From the NCBI GenBank assembly GCA_937888775.1, contig CALAQT010000246.1:1-19125 (forward strand): 19,125 bases of DNA, written 5' to 3'. The notes under the pieces were generated by a model, which searched no databases, was not told the DNA's origin, and worked only from the letters and a program-made list of their open reading frames with translations. Source of the stretch: an uncultured Actinomycetes bacterium (GTDB lineage: Bacteria; Actinomycetota; Thermoleophilia; Solirubrobacterales; Solirubrobacteraceae). Positions within the stretch are counted from its first letter, which is position 1; every line of letters begins with the position of its first letter. Position numbers and translations under genes: made by a program. Positions 6,735 to 13,439 of the stretch are shown here, piece by piece.

Positions 6735-7994
6735 ATGGCGCTTCGCGGCTTGCTGCTGGTCATGGTGCTGGTGCTCTCGGCCGGTTGTGGGTCACAACAT
6801 CTTGTGGCGCCGGCGGGGGCCGGGGTGGTGCGTGCGGCGGATCCGCGAGCAGCGGGCGCTGTGCAGACCGCCGATGCGGTGACGCTGCGTGCCGGCAACG
6901 CAGCGTTCGCGGGGCGGCTGCTTGCTCTCCTGGCACGTGCTCAGCCGACGGTGGCACTCTCGCCTTTCAGCATCTCCGAAGCGCTTTCGATGACGTTCGC
7001 CGGCGCCCGCGGCGCGACGGCCTCGCAGATTGCTGGCGCGCTTGACTTCGGTCTGCCGGCGCCGCGTTTGTTCGCGGCGTTCAACACAGCAGGCCAAGCG
7101 CTCGCAGCCGTCAACGGGCCTGAGGTCACGCTGGATGTCGCTGATGCGCTGTACGGCCAGCGCGGGGAGCGCTTTCGCCAGGCGTTCCTTGGCGTGCTCG
7201 CGCGCGACTACGGGACCGGCATGCGGATCGTCGACTTCCAAGCGGCCGCGGACGCAGCGCGGGCGGCGATCAACGCGTGGGTCTCTGAGCGCACCCACGG
7301 GAGGATCAGCAAACTGCTTGGCCCAGGCGATGTCGACCCCTCCACCAGGCTGGTATTGGTCAACGCCGTCTACCTGAAAGCGAAGTGGCTGCTGGCGTTC
7401 GACAAGCAGGCGACGTTCCCCGCAGTGTTTCATTCGCCGGGTGGCGCCGTCGAGGTGGCCACAATGCACCAGACGGGGACGTTTGGCTACCTCCGGGGCG
7501 CGGGGTATCGGGCGCTGGAGCTGCCCTACCGCGGTGGGCGGCTTGCGTTCGACATCCTGCTGCCGAACCGCGGCCAGCTTCAGCTGCTGCTCTCAAGCCT
7601 CACCAGCAAGGGCCCGCTTCGGCTGCTGCGCGGGCTAGGACCGCAGCGAGTGCAGCTCGCCCTGCCAAAGTTGCGCCTGCGTACCCGCTTCGAGCTCGCC
7701 GACGCGCTCAAGGCACTCGGGATGCCGCTCGCCTTCGAGCCCGGCCGTGCCGATCTCTCCGGCATCGGGGGGCAGCCGGGCGACCTCCACATCAAAGCTG
7801 TCGTCCACGAGGCGTACATCCGCGTCGACGAGGCGGGTACCGAAGCCGCCGCCGCGACCGGCGTCACGATCAGCCCGACCGCGATTGCGGCGCCTCCAGC
7901 GATCCGGTTCGTCGTCGACCGGCCATTCGCATTCGTGCTGCGCGATACCGCGACCGGCGCGATCCTGTTCATGGGCGTCGTCTCGCACCCATAA
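6735..7994 (+). CDS. Serpin-family protease inhibitor, predicted lipoprotein
   Basis: The 419-residue product begins with a lipoprotein signal, LLLVMVLVLSAGC with Cys18 as lipidation site, so it should be tethered on the outer face of the membrane. The rest is a full serpin: SPFSISEALSMTFAGARG (about 76-93), INAWVSERTHGRISKLL (179-195), LVLVNAVYLKAKW (206-218), the breach/hinge VVHEAYIRVDEAGTEAAAATG (356-376), and the C-terminal DRPFAFVLRDTATGAILFMGVV. The small-residue hinge TEAAAATG is that of inhibitory serpins, which trap a serine or cysteine protease after cleavage. Counting from P17 (Glu366) puts P1 near Thr382, suggesting an elastase- or subtilisin-like target; the loop is longer than in antitrypsin, so this is approximate. 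The neighbours give no obvious target protease. Intact. Confidence 0.93.
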   Translation: MALRGLLLVMVLVLSAGCGSQHLVAPAGAGVVRAADPRAAGAVQTADAVTLRAGNAAFAGRLLALLARAQPTVALSPFSISEALSMTFAGARGATASQIAGALDFGLPAPRLFAAFNTAGQALAAVNGPEVTLDVADALYGQRGERFRQAFLGVLARDYGTGMRIVDFQAAADAARAAINAWVSERTHGRISKLLGPGDVDPSTRLVLVNAVYLKAKWLLAFDKQATFPAVFHSPGGAVEVATMHQTGTFGYLRGAGYRALELPYRGGRLAFDILLPNRGQLQLLLSSLTSKGPLRLLRGLGPQRVQLALPKLRLRTRFELADALKALGMPLAFEPGRADLSGIGGQPGDLHIKAVVHEAYIRVDEAGTEAAAATGVTISPTAIAAPPAIRFVVDRPFAFVLRDTATGAILFMGVVSHP

Positions 7995-8072
7995 AGACGC
8001 CACCGCCGGCCGGGCTGCGCCCCTCGGTCTGACACGCCCCGGCACCTACCGGCGGCTGTACCCTCGGGCAAT

Positions 8073-8111
8073 TGTTACCAACTCTGGGAATGTTACCAGC
8101 ATTGGTACTAT
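8073..8111 (+). promoter_or_regulatory. Promoter with repeated TGTTACCA motif, candidate autoregulatory operator
   Basis: TGTTACCA occurs twice (8073-8080 and 8091-8098), 18 bases apart, and the second copy forms an inverted repeat TACCA-GCAT-TGGTA (8094-8107). A -10-like TACTAT (8106-8111) overlaps the right arm and ends 8 bases before the GTG 8120 start of the regulator gene. A regulator binding here would block its own promoter. Sites are seen; their function is inferred. Confidence 0.5.
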
Positions 8112-8119
8112 GCGCTACG

Positions 8120-8668
8120 GTGGTCAGCGTGACGAGCGCCGACCTGCTCTTGCACCCGGTCCGATTGCGGATCGTCCAGGCCTTCCTCGGCGACAGGGCG
8201 CTCACCACGATCGAGCTCCGATCCGAACTCCCCGACGTGCCCGCCGCCAGCCTCTACCGCCACGTGGCACGCCTCGTAGACGCCGGGGTGCTCGCGGTGG
8301 TCGCCGAGCGCCGGGTACGTGGCGCACTGGAGCGCACCTACGTGCTCCGGCTTGCCGCGGCCAGCGTCGGACTCAACGAACTCGCCAAGATGAGCCCCGA
8401 CGAGCATCGCCACGCGTTCATGGCGTTTGTTGCGGCGCTCCTCGGTGACTTCGACCGCTATCTCGCCCGAGGCGACATCGACCTTCTTCGCGACGGGGTC
8501 AGCTACCGCCTCGCCGGGATGTGGCTCGATGACGCTGAGCTGACCGATCTACTGCACGAACTTGTCAGCCTGCTTGCGCCCCGCCTTGCGAACGCACCGA
8601 AACCGGGCCGCAAGCGGCGGATCCTCGGGAGCGTCCTACTTCCAGGGAGTGAGACCGACGCCTCGTGA
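8120..8668 (+). CDS. HTH (ArsR/winged-helix type) transcriptional regulator
   Basis: The N-terminal ~75 residues form a winged helix: SADLLLHPVRLRIVQAFLGD, TTIELRSELPDVPAASLYRHVARLVDAGVL, then the wing VVAERRVRGALERTYVLR. The HPVRLRIV opening and the recognition helix ASLYRHVARL are typical of ArsR-like regulators that sense a ligand or protein partner rather than only metals. No Cys pair for metal binding is seen. The rest is helical and probably serves dimerisation or effector binding. The frame is open to ATG 8072, but that would run through the promoter repeats; GTG 8120 (or 8129) right before the conserved part and 8 bases after TACTAT is preferred. The serpin upstream ends 125 bases earlier, so the regulator has its own promoter. 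Confidence 0.8.
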   Translation: MVSVTSADLLLHPVRLRIVQAFLGDRALTTIELRSELPDVPAASLYRHVARLVDAGVLAVVAERRVRGALERTYVLRLAAASVGLNELAKMSPDEHRHAFMAFVAALLGDFDRYLARGDIDLLRDGVSYRLAGMWLDDAELTDLLHELVSLLAPRLANAPKPGRKRRILGSVLLPGSETDAS

Positions 8669-8770
8669 GAGTCCGAAGCGGTTGAAGCAGGCGGAACTCG
8701 CCCAGCCACCATAGCCCCAAACATGCAACCACCGACCATCGCCGACCTCGAAAGAAGTGGATCAACGAAC

Positions 8771-9118
8771 ATGACAGTCCTCAGGTGTAATCGCGGCCGT
8801 GCTGTTAGCCCACGTGACCGGCATCGCCGCCGCTCTCTAGCCATCGTCGTCGCCGCCATCCTTGTTGAGACGGTCGTGCTGAGGCTACGCGGGTACCGGA
8901 TCGGTGGCAATGTCGTGGTCAGGTGTCACAAAGGCCACCTATTCACGACGATCTGGCTTCCGGGAGCTTCCCTGAAGTCGCTTCGGCTGGGCTGGTGGAG
9001 ATTTCAGCACTGCCCGGTCGGCAACCACTGGTCGATCGTGACCCCGGTCAAGAAATCCGACCTGACCGAGGAAGAGAAGCGCATCGCAAGCGAGAACAAG
9101 GACATCCGGATCCCCTGA
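8771..9118 (+). CDS. Small conserved protein with N-terminal helix and Cys/His motif; start region may be frameshifted
   Basis: The C-terminal ~80 residues look conserved: RLRGYRIGGNVVVRCHKGHLF, TTIWLPGASLKSLRLGWWRF, QHCPVGNHWSIVTPVK, and DLTEEEKRIASENKDIRIP. The C-x-x-G-H and C-P-V-G-x-H elements could bind a metal ion in a zinc-ribbon manner (inference). A membrane helix AIVVAAILVETVVLRL comes just before. The open frame from ATG 8771 gives an odd Arg-rich start (TVLRCNRGRAVSPRDRHRRR). The frame one base over, from about 8787, reads VIAAVLLAHVTGIAAAL and hits TAG at 8838, and would join perfectly to LAIVVAAILVETVV if one base were restored. So either the start is at 8771 with a short basic segment or the gene has lost a base near 8837. 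Function unknown. Confidence 0.65.
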   Translation: MTVLRCNRGRAVSPRDRHRRRSLAIVVAAILVETVVLRLRGYRIGGNVVVRCHKGHLFTTIWLPGASLKSLRLGWWRFQHCPVGNHWSIVTPVKKSDLTEEEKRIASENKDIRIP

Positions 9119-9157
9119 CCCTCGTCCGGGCCGAGGTCAGCGCCCACGCCTGTATTG

Positions 9158-9192
9158 GCTGGTGCCGGCGGCGCTGCGGCCGCCGGCCCAGC
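9158..9192. terminator. Strong bidirectional hairpin between convergent genes
   Basis: GCCGGCGGC (9164-9172) pairs perfectly with GCCGCCGGC (9179-9187) over a 6-base loop, and GCTGG (9158-9162) with CCAGC (9188-9192) extends the stem past one bulged T. It sits between the stop of the small membrane protein and the stop of dhaK, where both transcripts should end. No T-tract follows, which is usual for GC-rich actinobacteria. Confidence 0.6.
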
Positions 9193-9200
9193 TTGCGGCT

Positions 9201-10196
9201 CTAGAAGACGCGCACCGCCACCTCGGCGGGAGCGTCGAACAGCGCGTTCAGCTCATCGTCGAGCTTGACCAGCGTCAGCGAGGCTCCGGCCATGTCCAAC
9301 GACGTGCAGTACTCGCCGACGTAGCTGCGCGTGACGTTGATGCCGCGATCGGCAAGCTGCTGATGAGCACGGCCGTAGAGGATGTAGAGCTCGGAGATCG
9401 GCGTCCCGCCGAGCCCGTTGATCATCAAGGCGACCTCGTCGCCCGACCCGTACGGCAGGTCGGACGCTACGGCATCGAGGAGCTCGTCGATGATCGTGTT
9501 GGCGGCGGCGAGCTTCTCGCGCCTACGTCCCGGCTCGCCGTGGATGCCGACCCCCATCTCCATCTCGTCCTCGCCAAGCTCGAACAGCGGCGAGCCCTTG
9601 GCGGGCGGCGTACACGAGGTGAGCGCCATACCCATCGTGCGCGTCACGGAGTTCACCCGCTCGCCCAGCTTCACTAGCTCGTCTAGCTCGGCACCACGCT
9701 CGGACGCCGCTCCGACCGCCTTGATGACGAAGAAGTTGCCGGCGACGCCGCGCCGGCCGACGGTGTAGGTCGAGTCCTTCACCGCCACGTCGTCGTCGAC
9801 GATGATCGTCGCGACCTTGATGTCCTCGGCCTCGGCGAGCTCACGTCCCATGTCAAACGCCATTCGATCGCCGGTGTAGTTGTTGATGATGTGAAGCACG
9901 CCCTTGCTACTGCGCATGAGCTTCGTGGTCTCGTACACGTAGTCAGACGGAGGTGCGGCAAACACGTCGCCCGGACAAGCGGCGTCAAGCATGCCCTTGC
10001 CGACCACCATCACATGCGCGGGTTCGTGACCCGATCCAGACCCTTGCACGATCGAGACCTTGTCGTCACGCGGGGCGTCCGCCCGCATGATCAGGTTGTA
10101 CTCGGGCACGTAGCGGAGCTTGCCCGGGTTGGCGAGCTCGATCCCTTTCAGCATTTCCGGCACGAACTGCTGGGGGTCATTGACGAACTTTTTCAC
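9201..10196 (-). CDS. dhaK: Dihydroxyacetone kinase, DhaK subunit
   Basis: The 331 residues match DhaK along the whole length. Key parts are GSGSGHEPAHVMVVGKGM (52-69; His57), NNYTGDRMAFDMG (105-117; Asp110), and GVGIHGEPGRR (216-225) with His219, the residue that binds the carbonyl of dihydroxyacetone covalently. DhaK presents the substrate for phosphorylation by DhaL to dihydroxyacetone phosphate in the cytoplasm. The start is GTG 10196-10194, behind a GAGGAGA site. It is the last gene of the operon, 103 bases after dhaL, the only sizeable gap in the unit. Close relatives act on other small keto-sugars or on erythrulose-type C4 ketoses, so dihydroxyacetone is likely but not certain. Confidence 0.95.
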   Translation of the reverse strand: MKKFVNDPQQFVPEMLKGIELANPGKLRYVPEYNLIMRADAPRDDKVSIVQGSGSGHEPAHVMVVGKGMLDAACPGDVFAAPPSDYVYETTKLMRSSKGVLHIINNYTGDRMAFDMGRELAEAEDIKVATIIVDDDVAVKDSTYTVGRRGVAGNFFVIKAVGAASERGAELDELVKLGERVNSVTRTMGMALTSCTPPAKGSPLFELGEDEMEMGVGIHGEPGRRREKLAAANTIIDELLDAVASDLPYGSGDEVALMINGLGGTPISELYILYGRAHQQLADRGINVTRSYVGEYCTSLDMAGASLTLVKLDDELNALFDAPAEVAVRVF

Positions 10197-10299
10197 GGCG
10201 TCTCTCCTCTGTTTGATCTGCCTTGGCTACCGCGCCGGTCCGATCAGACCAGCGCCCAAACCCTCGTTCCGCAGCCCCCGCTCACCGTCCAAGGACGGC

Positions 10300-10947
10300 T
10301 CAAGCAGGCTCCAGCTCCGCTTCCCGCCAGGCCCTGCTCACCGCCTCGAAGATCACCGCAACGCCGATCGCTCCGGCGTCTACCGAGTCTCGGCTGCGCT
10401 CACCGGTGTAGGCGGCCCTCCCCCGCCGCGCGAGCATTCCCTTGGTCGCCTCGGCGCTCGCGCGCGCCGTGGCGGCAGCTCGTTCGATCGCGGACCCGGC
10501 CCCGTGGGGCAGGGCCGCCTCGAGCTCGTCCACGGCAGGGACGAGCGCGTCGAGCAGCGTCTTGTCGCCGAGGTCGGTGCCCCCTCGCTGCTTGATGCCA
10601 TCGATCGCGGCTCGTAGCGCGGCGATCACCTGGTCGCTGGTGGGTTCGGGGACGTTCGTCAACGCCCCGCCCGCCCGGAGGAACGCGGTCCCCCAGATCG
10701 GCCCGGAGGTACCGCCGATGCGCTTGCTCAAGACGATCGCGGTCTTCTTCAACAGGCCGCTTACGTCGTTGTACTCCATCGTGTCCCAATCTCCGAGGAC
10801 GATCTCGAAGCCACGCGCGAGCGAGTAGCCGAAGTCGCCATCGCCGACCACGGCGTCGAGCTCGCAGAAGTGGGTCTCGTTGTCGACCGCGGTCTGGGCG
10901 ATGACCCGGACGACCAGCTCCGCCTGGCTCAGCGCTGTCTCGCTCAT
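10300..10947 (-). CDS. dhaL: Dihydroxyacetone kinase, DhaL (ADP/ATP-binding) subunit
   Basis: The 215 residues form the helical DhaL nucleotide-binding barrel: ELDAVVGDGDFG (29-40) with Mg-binding Asp31, Asp36 and Asp38, then GGTSGPIWGTAFLRAGGAL (78-96), GGTDLGDKTLLDAL (122-135) and the C-terminal RSRDSVDAGAIGVAVIFEA. ATG 10947 is preceded by a perfect AAGGAGG site and overlaps the TGA of the upstream phosphatase gene as ATGA, so the two are translationally coupled. With DhaK it makes an ATP- or phosphoprotein-driven kinase. No DhaM phosphotransfer gene is present in this operon, so ATP is the expected donor, as in the ATP-dependent bacterial kinases. The usual DGDHG reads DGDFG here. Confidence 0.93.
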   Translation of the reverse strand: MSETALSQAELVVRVIAQTAVDNETHFCELDAVVGDGDFGYSLARGFEIVLGDWDTMEYNDVSGLLKKTAIVLSKRIGGTSGPIWGTAFLRAGGALTNVPEPTSDQVIAALRAAIDGIKQRGGTDLGDKTLLDALVPAVDELEAALPHGAGSAIERAAATARASAEATKGMLARRGRAAYTGERSRDSVDAGAIGVAVIFEAVSRAWREAELEPA

Positions 10948-11735
10948 ACAGCCTCCTTGTCGGATATGGGTTGGGTTCGGCACGCATCGAGATCGTCGAG
11001 CGTGACCAGCTCGCCGGGCTCGGCGGCGCCGCGATTGGCCAGCACCCGGGCCGGGTCACCGGGGTCGCCGAGGCTGGTGATGACGAGCACCGCTTCGCTC
11101 ATGTCCTCCTCGGCGGTGTAGCCGCTGACCGTCACCACGCAGCGCACGCCGGCCCCGACGGCGGCGAGCAGGCCGTTGCGCGAATCCTCGATCACGATCG
11201 CGTCCTCGGGACCGATGCCGAGCCGCTCGAGCGTAAGGTTGTAAATCGCCGGGTCGGGCTTCTTGGCCGCGACGGCATCCCCGGCGAACACCGCGAACCG
11301 CGAGGCTTTGGCGATACCTACCGCGTGCTCGAGCACGGCTCTGACCGACTCCTCCGCCGAGGTCGAGGCCACCGCGAGCAGCCAACCGGCTTCGAGAGCC
11401 TCGTCGACGATCCGAGCGATGCCGCTCCGCGCCGGAAGGCGGCCGGCGAGCACGATCGCCTTGTAGCGCGCCGTCTTGCGCCGGTGCCAGTCGGCGAGCA
11501 GGTCCTTGTGACCCTGGACATCGGCGGGAAGGCCGTTCTCACGCACGAACTCGTCGGTCAGCAGCGAGGCCATCCGCTCCTTACCGCCCCCGATCTTGAG
11601 CTTTACGCCGTACTCCTCTTCGGACCATCGCACCGGCACCCCGACCTCGGCGAAGGTCTCGTTGAAGGCCTGACGATGGCCGTCACGCTCGGTGTCGGCA
11701 AGGACACCGTCGCAGTCGAAGATCAGCGCGGGCAC
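10944..11735 (-). CDS. HAD-superfamily phosphatase, CbbY-like
   Basis: The frame is open further upstream, but the first conserved residues are at GTG 11735 (MPALIFDCDGVLADTERDGHR), 4 bases after the aldolase stop, so this start is chosen; it gives 263 residues. HAD motifs are present: DCDGV (Asp7, Asp9), STS (124-126), Lys159 in AAKKPDP, and EDS (183-185). The text DTERDGHRQAFNETF, LKIGGGKERM, KKPDPAIYNL and VSGYTAEED is that of CbbY-type enzymes of plants, cyanobacteria and autotrophs, which remove the 1-phosphate of xylulose-1,5-bisphosphate. Here the gene sits between an aldolase and DhaL, not with RuBisCO, so its substrate is probably a ketose bisphosphate or sugar phosphate made by that aldolase (inference). 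Its stop overlaps dhaL. Confidence 0.88.
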   Translation of the reverse strand: MPALIFDCDGVLADTERDGHRQAFNETFAEVGVPVRWSEEEYGVKLKIGGGKERMASLLTDEFVRENGLPADVQGHKDLLADWHRRKTARYKAIVLAGRLPARSGIARIVDEALEAGWLLAVASTSAEESVRAVLEHAVGIAKASRFAVFAGDAVAAKKPDPAIYNLTLERLGIGPEDAIVIEDSRNGLLAAVGAGVRCVVTVSGYTAEEDMSEAVLVITSLGDPGDPARVLANRGAAEPGELVTLDDLDACRTQPISDKEAV

Positions 11736-11739
11736 GTTG

Positions 11740-12615
11740 TCAGCCGGTCGTCGGCGAGAACTCCCGGGCCCGCTCAGCGGACCCGAAGATCCCGATGTGG
11801 TACTCGGCCATCTTCTTGACTGCCGCTCGTACGTGGCTGAGCAGAGACGGCGGATCGTGCTTGCCCGGATTTGCATCCAGGTACTCCCGGTGCGCATCAA
11901 CGAATGCGATCTTGAGCGCCGTCGAGATGTTCACCTTGGCGCACCCACGAGCGATCAGGTCCGTGAATTGCTCCTCGCTCAGCCCGGTGCCGCCGTGCAG
12001 CACCATCGGGATCGGGTGCAGCTCGACGAGCTCGGTGACCCGCTCCGGCTTGAGCTCGGGCGCGCGCTTGTAGAGGCCGTGTGCCGTGCCGATCGCCGGA
12101 GCGAAGCAGTAGACCCCGGTCTCCTCAATGAAGCGCGCGGAGACCTCGACCGGATGAACCGCGCCGGCCTCGTCGGAGCCCACGCCGTCCTCCACGCCGA
12201 GCACACTCTCGATCTCGCCCTCGACGTGCGCGCCGTAGCGCTCGGCCTCGGCGACGACTTCGATCGTCTGGCGAGTGTTCTCGCCCACGTCGAGCGCCGA
12301 GCCGTCGAACAGGACCGAATTCCAGCCGGCCCGCAGGCAGGTCGTGATCCATTCACGGTCGGGACAGTGATCGAGATGCAGGGATACCGGAACCGGCACC
12401 GCTTCCGCCCGTGCACGCCACATGCTGTAGAGGGGCCGCACGCCGATCGACTTCACCGTCTTCACCGACGTCTGGACGATCAGCGGCGACTCGAGCTCCG
12501 TCGCGGCCGCCAGCACCGCCTCGAGCGTGAGATCATCGACCACGTTGATCGCCGCCACGCCATAGCGCTCCGCGAACGCTCGGTCCAAGATCTCACGGAT
12601 TGGGACAATCGGCAT
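11740..12615 (-). CDS. Class II ketose-bisphosphate aldolase family protein
   Basis: ATG 12615 follows a GGGAGG site at 6 bases; two TTG codons before it are not needed. The 291 residues show the class II aldolase barrel: HLDHC (80-84) with catalytic Asp82 and zinc ligand His83, zinc ligands His179 (GTAHG) and His207 (VLHGGTG), the ketose-phosphate grip GGTG (208-211) and NIST (229-232), and the metal/loop segment VEGEIESVLGVEDG. Such enzymes split or join a ketose (bis)phosphate into dihydroxyacetone phosphate plus an aldehyde. It is the first gene of the four-gene unit and 4 bases from the phosphatase gene. The operon ties it to DHA kinase, so DHAP is the shared metabolite. The aldehyde partner cannot be told; it may be fructose-, tagatose- or xylulose-type. 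Confidence 0.92.
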   Translation of the reverse strand: MPIVPIREILDRAFAERYGVAAINVVDDLTLEAVLAAATELESPLIVQTSVKTVKSIGVRPLYSMWRARAEAVPVPVSLHLDHCPDREWITTCLRAGWNSVLFDGSALDVGENTRQTIEVVAEAERYGAHVEGEIESVLGVEDGVGSDEAGAVHPVEVSARFIEETGVYCFAPAIGTAHGLYKRAPELKPERVTELVELHPIPMVLHGGTGLSEEQFTDLIARGCAKVNISTALKIAFVDAHREYLDANPGKHDPPSLLSHVRAAVKKMAEYHIGIFGSAERAREFSPTTG

Positions 12616-12656
12616 CAACAACCTCCCTCTTGGCCCTAGCTAGCACCCCGGTAGAG

Positions 12657-12677
12657 CGAACGGAGCCAGGTCGTTCG
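12657..12677 (-). promoter_or_regulatory. Inverted repeat at the operon start, candidate operator
   Basis: CGAACG (12657-12662) and CGTTCG (12672-12677) are perfect 6-bp arms around 9 bases. The right arm ends about 7 bases after the -10 box, so a bound repressor would cover the transcription start. It may alternatively be a hairpin at the 5' end of the mRNA. No regulator gene for the operon was identified in the window. Confidence 0.4.
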
Positions 12678-12683
12678 GCCGAC

Positions 12684-12712
12684 AGTTTACCCCTCAAGAG
12701 TTCACGGCTCAA
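12684..12712 (-). promoter_or_regulatory. Promoter of the aldolase-HAD-dhaL-dhaK operon
   Basis: On the minus strand TTGAGC (12712-12707) and TAAACT (12689-12684) are separated by exactly 17 bases, a good housekeeping-sigma match. It is 68 bases before the aldolase ATG, leaving an untranslated leader with a strong ribosome site. It is the only such clear -35/-10 pair seen in the window. Confidence 0.6.
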
Positions 12713-12815
12713 GCATCGTGTGCCTCGCTCACCCCCGAGCTACCCGCCGGCCTGAAGCTCAGCCCTGACGTCGATCGCTGAGGCCCCGGCCAGTTCTCGG
12801 CGGCGGCGCCGGGAT

Positions 12816-13439
12816 TCACATCGGCAGCCCGGCGTCGAGATGTGCCAGACCGCTGTCGAACGCGGCGAGGTAATCGGCGTCAGGGTTCTCGGTGATATCA
12901 AGCATCGCGGCCATCGCGACGCCGATGACGGCTCCGACGAAGTTGCGCACGACCAGCTCGTCCGGACGGCGCCCGATGCGCTCGGCGACGGCCTCGGCCA
13001 ACATTCCGATGGTTGCCGCGAGCTGATCCATGAAGCGCGCACGAAGCTCGGGGACCGAGAAGATCAGCTTGCCGCGTGCCTGTTCGAGCTCCAGCTCGTC
13101 TGCCGGTAGCTCTCCGAGCACGGCTCCCATTGCACCTCGAAGGGCCTCGATCGGGCGCAGCTCGGCCGGTTGGGCGTGGAACGCTGCGATCAGGAGTGGG
13201 TCGTAGCGGTCGTGCAGGACGACGTCTTCCTTGGTCGGGAAATAGCGAAAGAAAGTGCTCTGTGAGACCTCGGCCGCCTCGGCGATCTGGTCGACCGTGG
13301 TCTCGGCATAGCCCCGCTGTGCGAACAGTCTCAGCGCGTGGGCCTGGATCGCAGCACGGGTCTTGGCCTTTTTGCGCTCGCGTAACCCGAGCGGCGGATG
13401 CTCACGCCGCAACGACGGCGTCGGCGCGCTCGTCGGCAT
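12816..13439 (-). CDS. TetR-family repressor, probably of the adjacent DHA2 exporter
   Basis: Start ATG 13439 lies inside the end of the exporter gene (38-base overlap); the frame is open further up but only as exporter antisense-frame text. The 207 residues begin with a basic arm RERKKAKTRAAIQAHALRLF, followed by the TetR helix-turn-helix GYAETTVDQIAEAAEVSQSTFFRYFPTKEDVV (43-74), which binds DNA as a dimer. The C-terminal ~125 residues are the helical ligand pocket and dimer interface. Overlapping translation with the pump strongly suggests that it controls the exporter, with the pumped compound or a relative as inducer (family knowledge). It is downstream of the pump, so both would be made from one autoregulated transcript. 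Confidence 0.9.
   Translation of the reverse strand: MPTSAPTPSLRREHPPLGLRERKKAKTRAAIQAHALRLFAQRGYAETTVDQIAEAAEVSQSTFFRYFPTKEDVVLHDRYDPLLIAAFHAQPAELRPIEALRGAMGAVLGELPADELELEQARGKLIFSVPELRARFMDQLAATIGMLAEAVAERIGRRPDELVVRNFVGAVIGVAMAAMLDITENPDADYLAAFDSGLAHLDAGLPM

Noticed and set aside
9201..10947. PTS-type DHA kinase (DhaKLM)
   Set aside because: No DhaM or other phosphotransfer protein gene is in the operon; an ATP-dependent kinase is more likely.
10971..11819. Plus-strand frame of 282 codons across the phosphatase gene
   Set aside because: Antisense shadow of a clearly recognised HAD gene.
11692..12639. Plus-strand frame of 315 codons across the aldolase gene
   Set aside because: Antisense shadow; Arg/His/Asp-rich and without any motif, while the minus strand has all zinc and catalytic residues of an aldolase.
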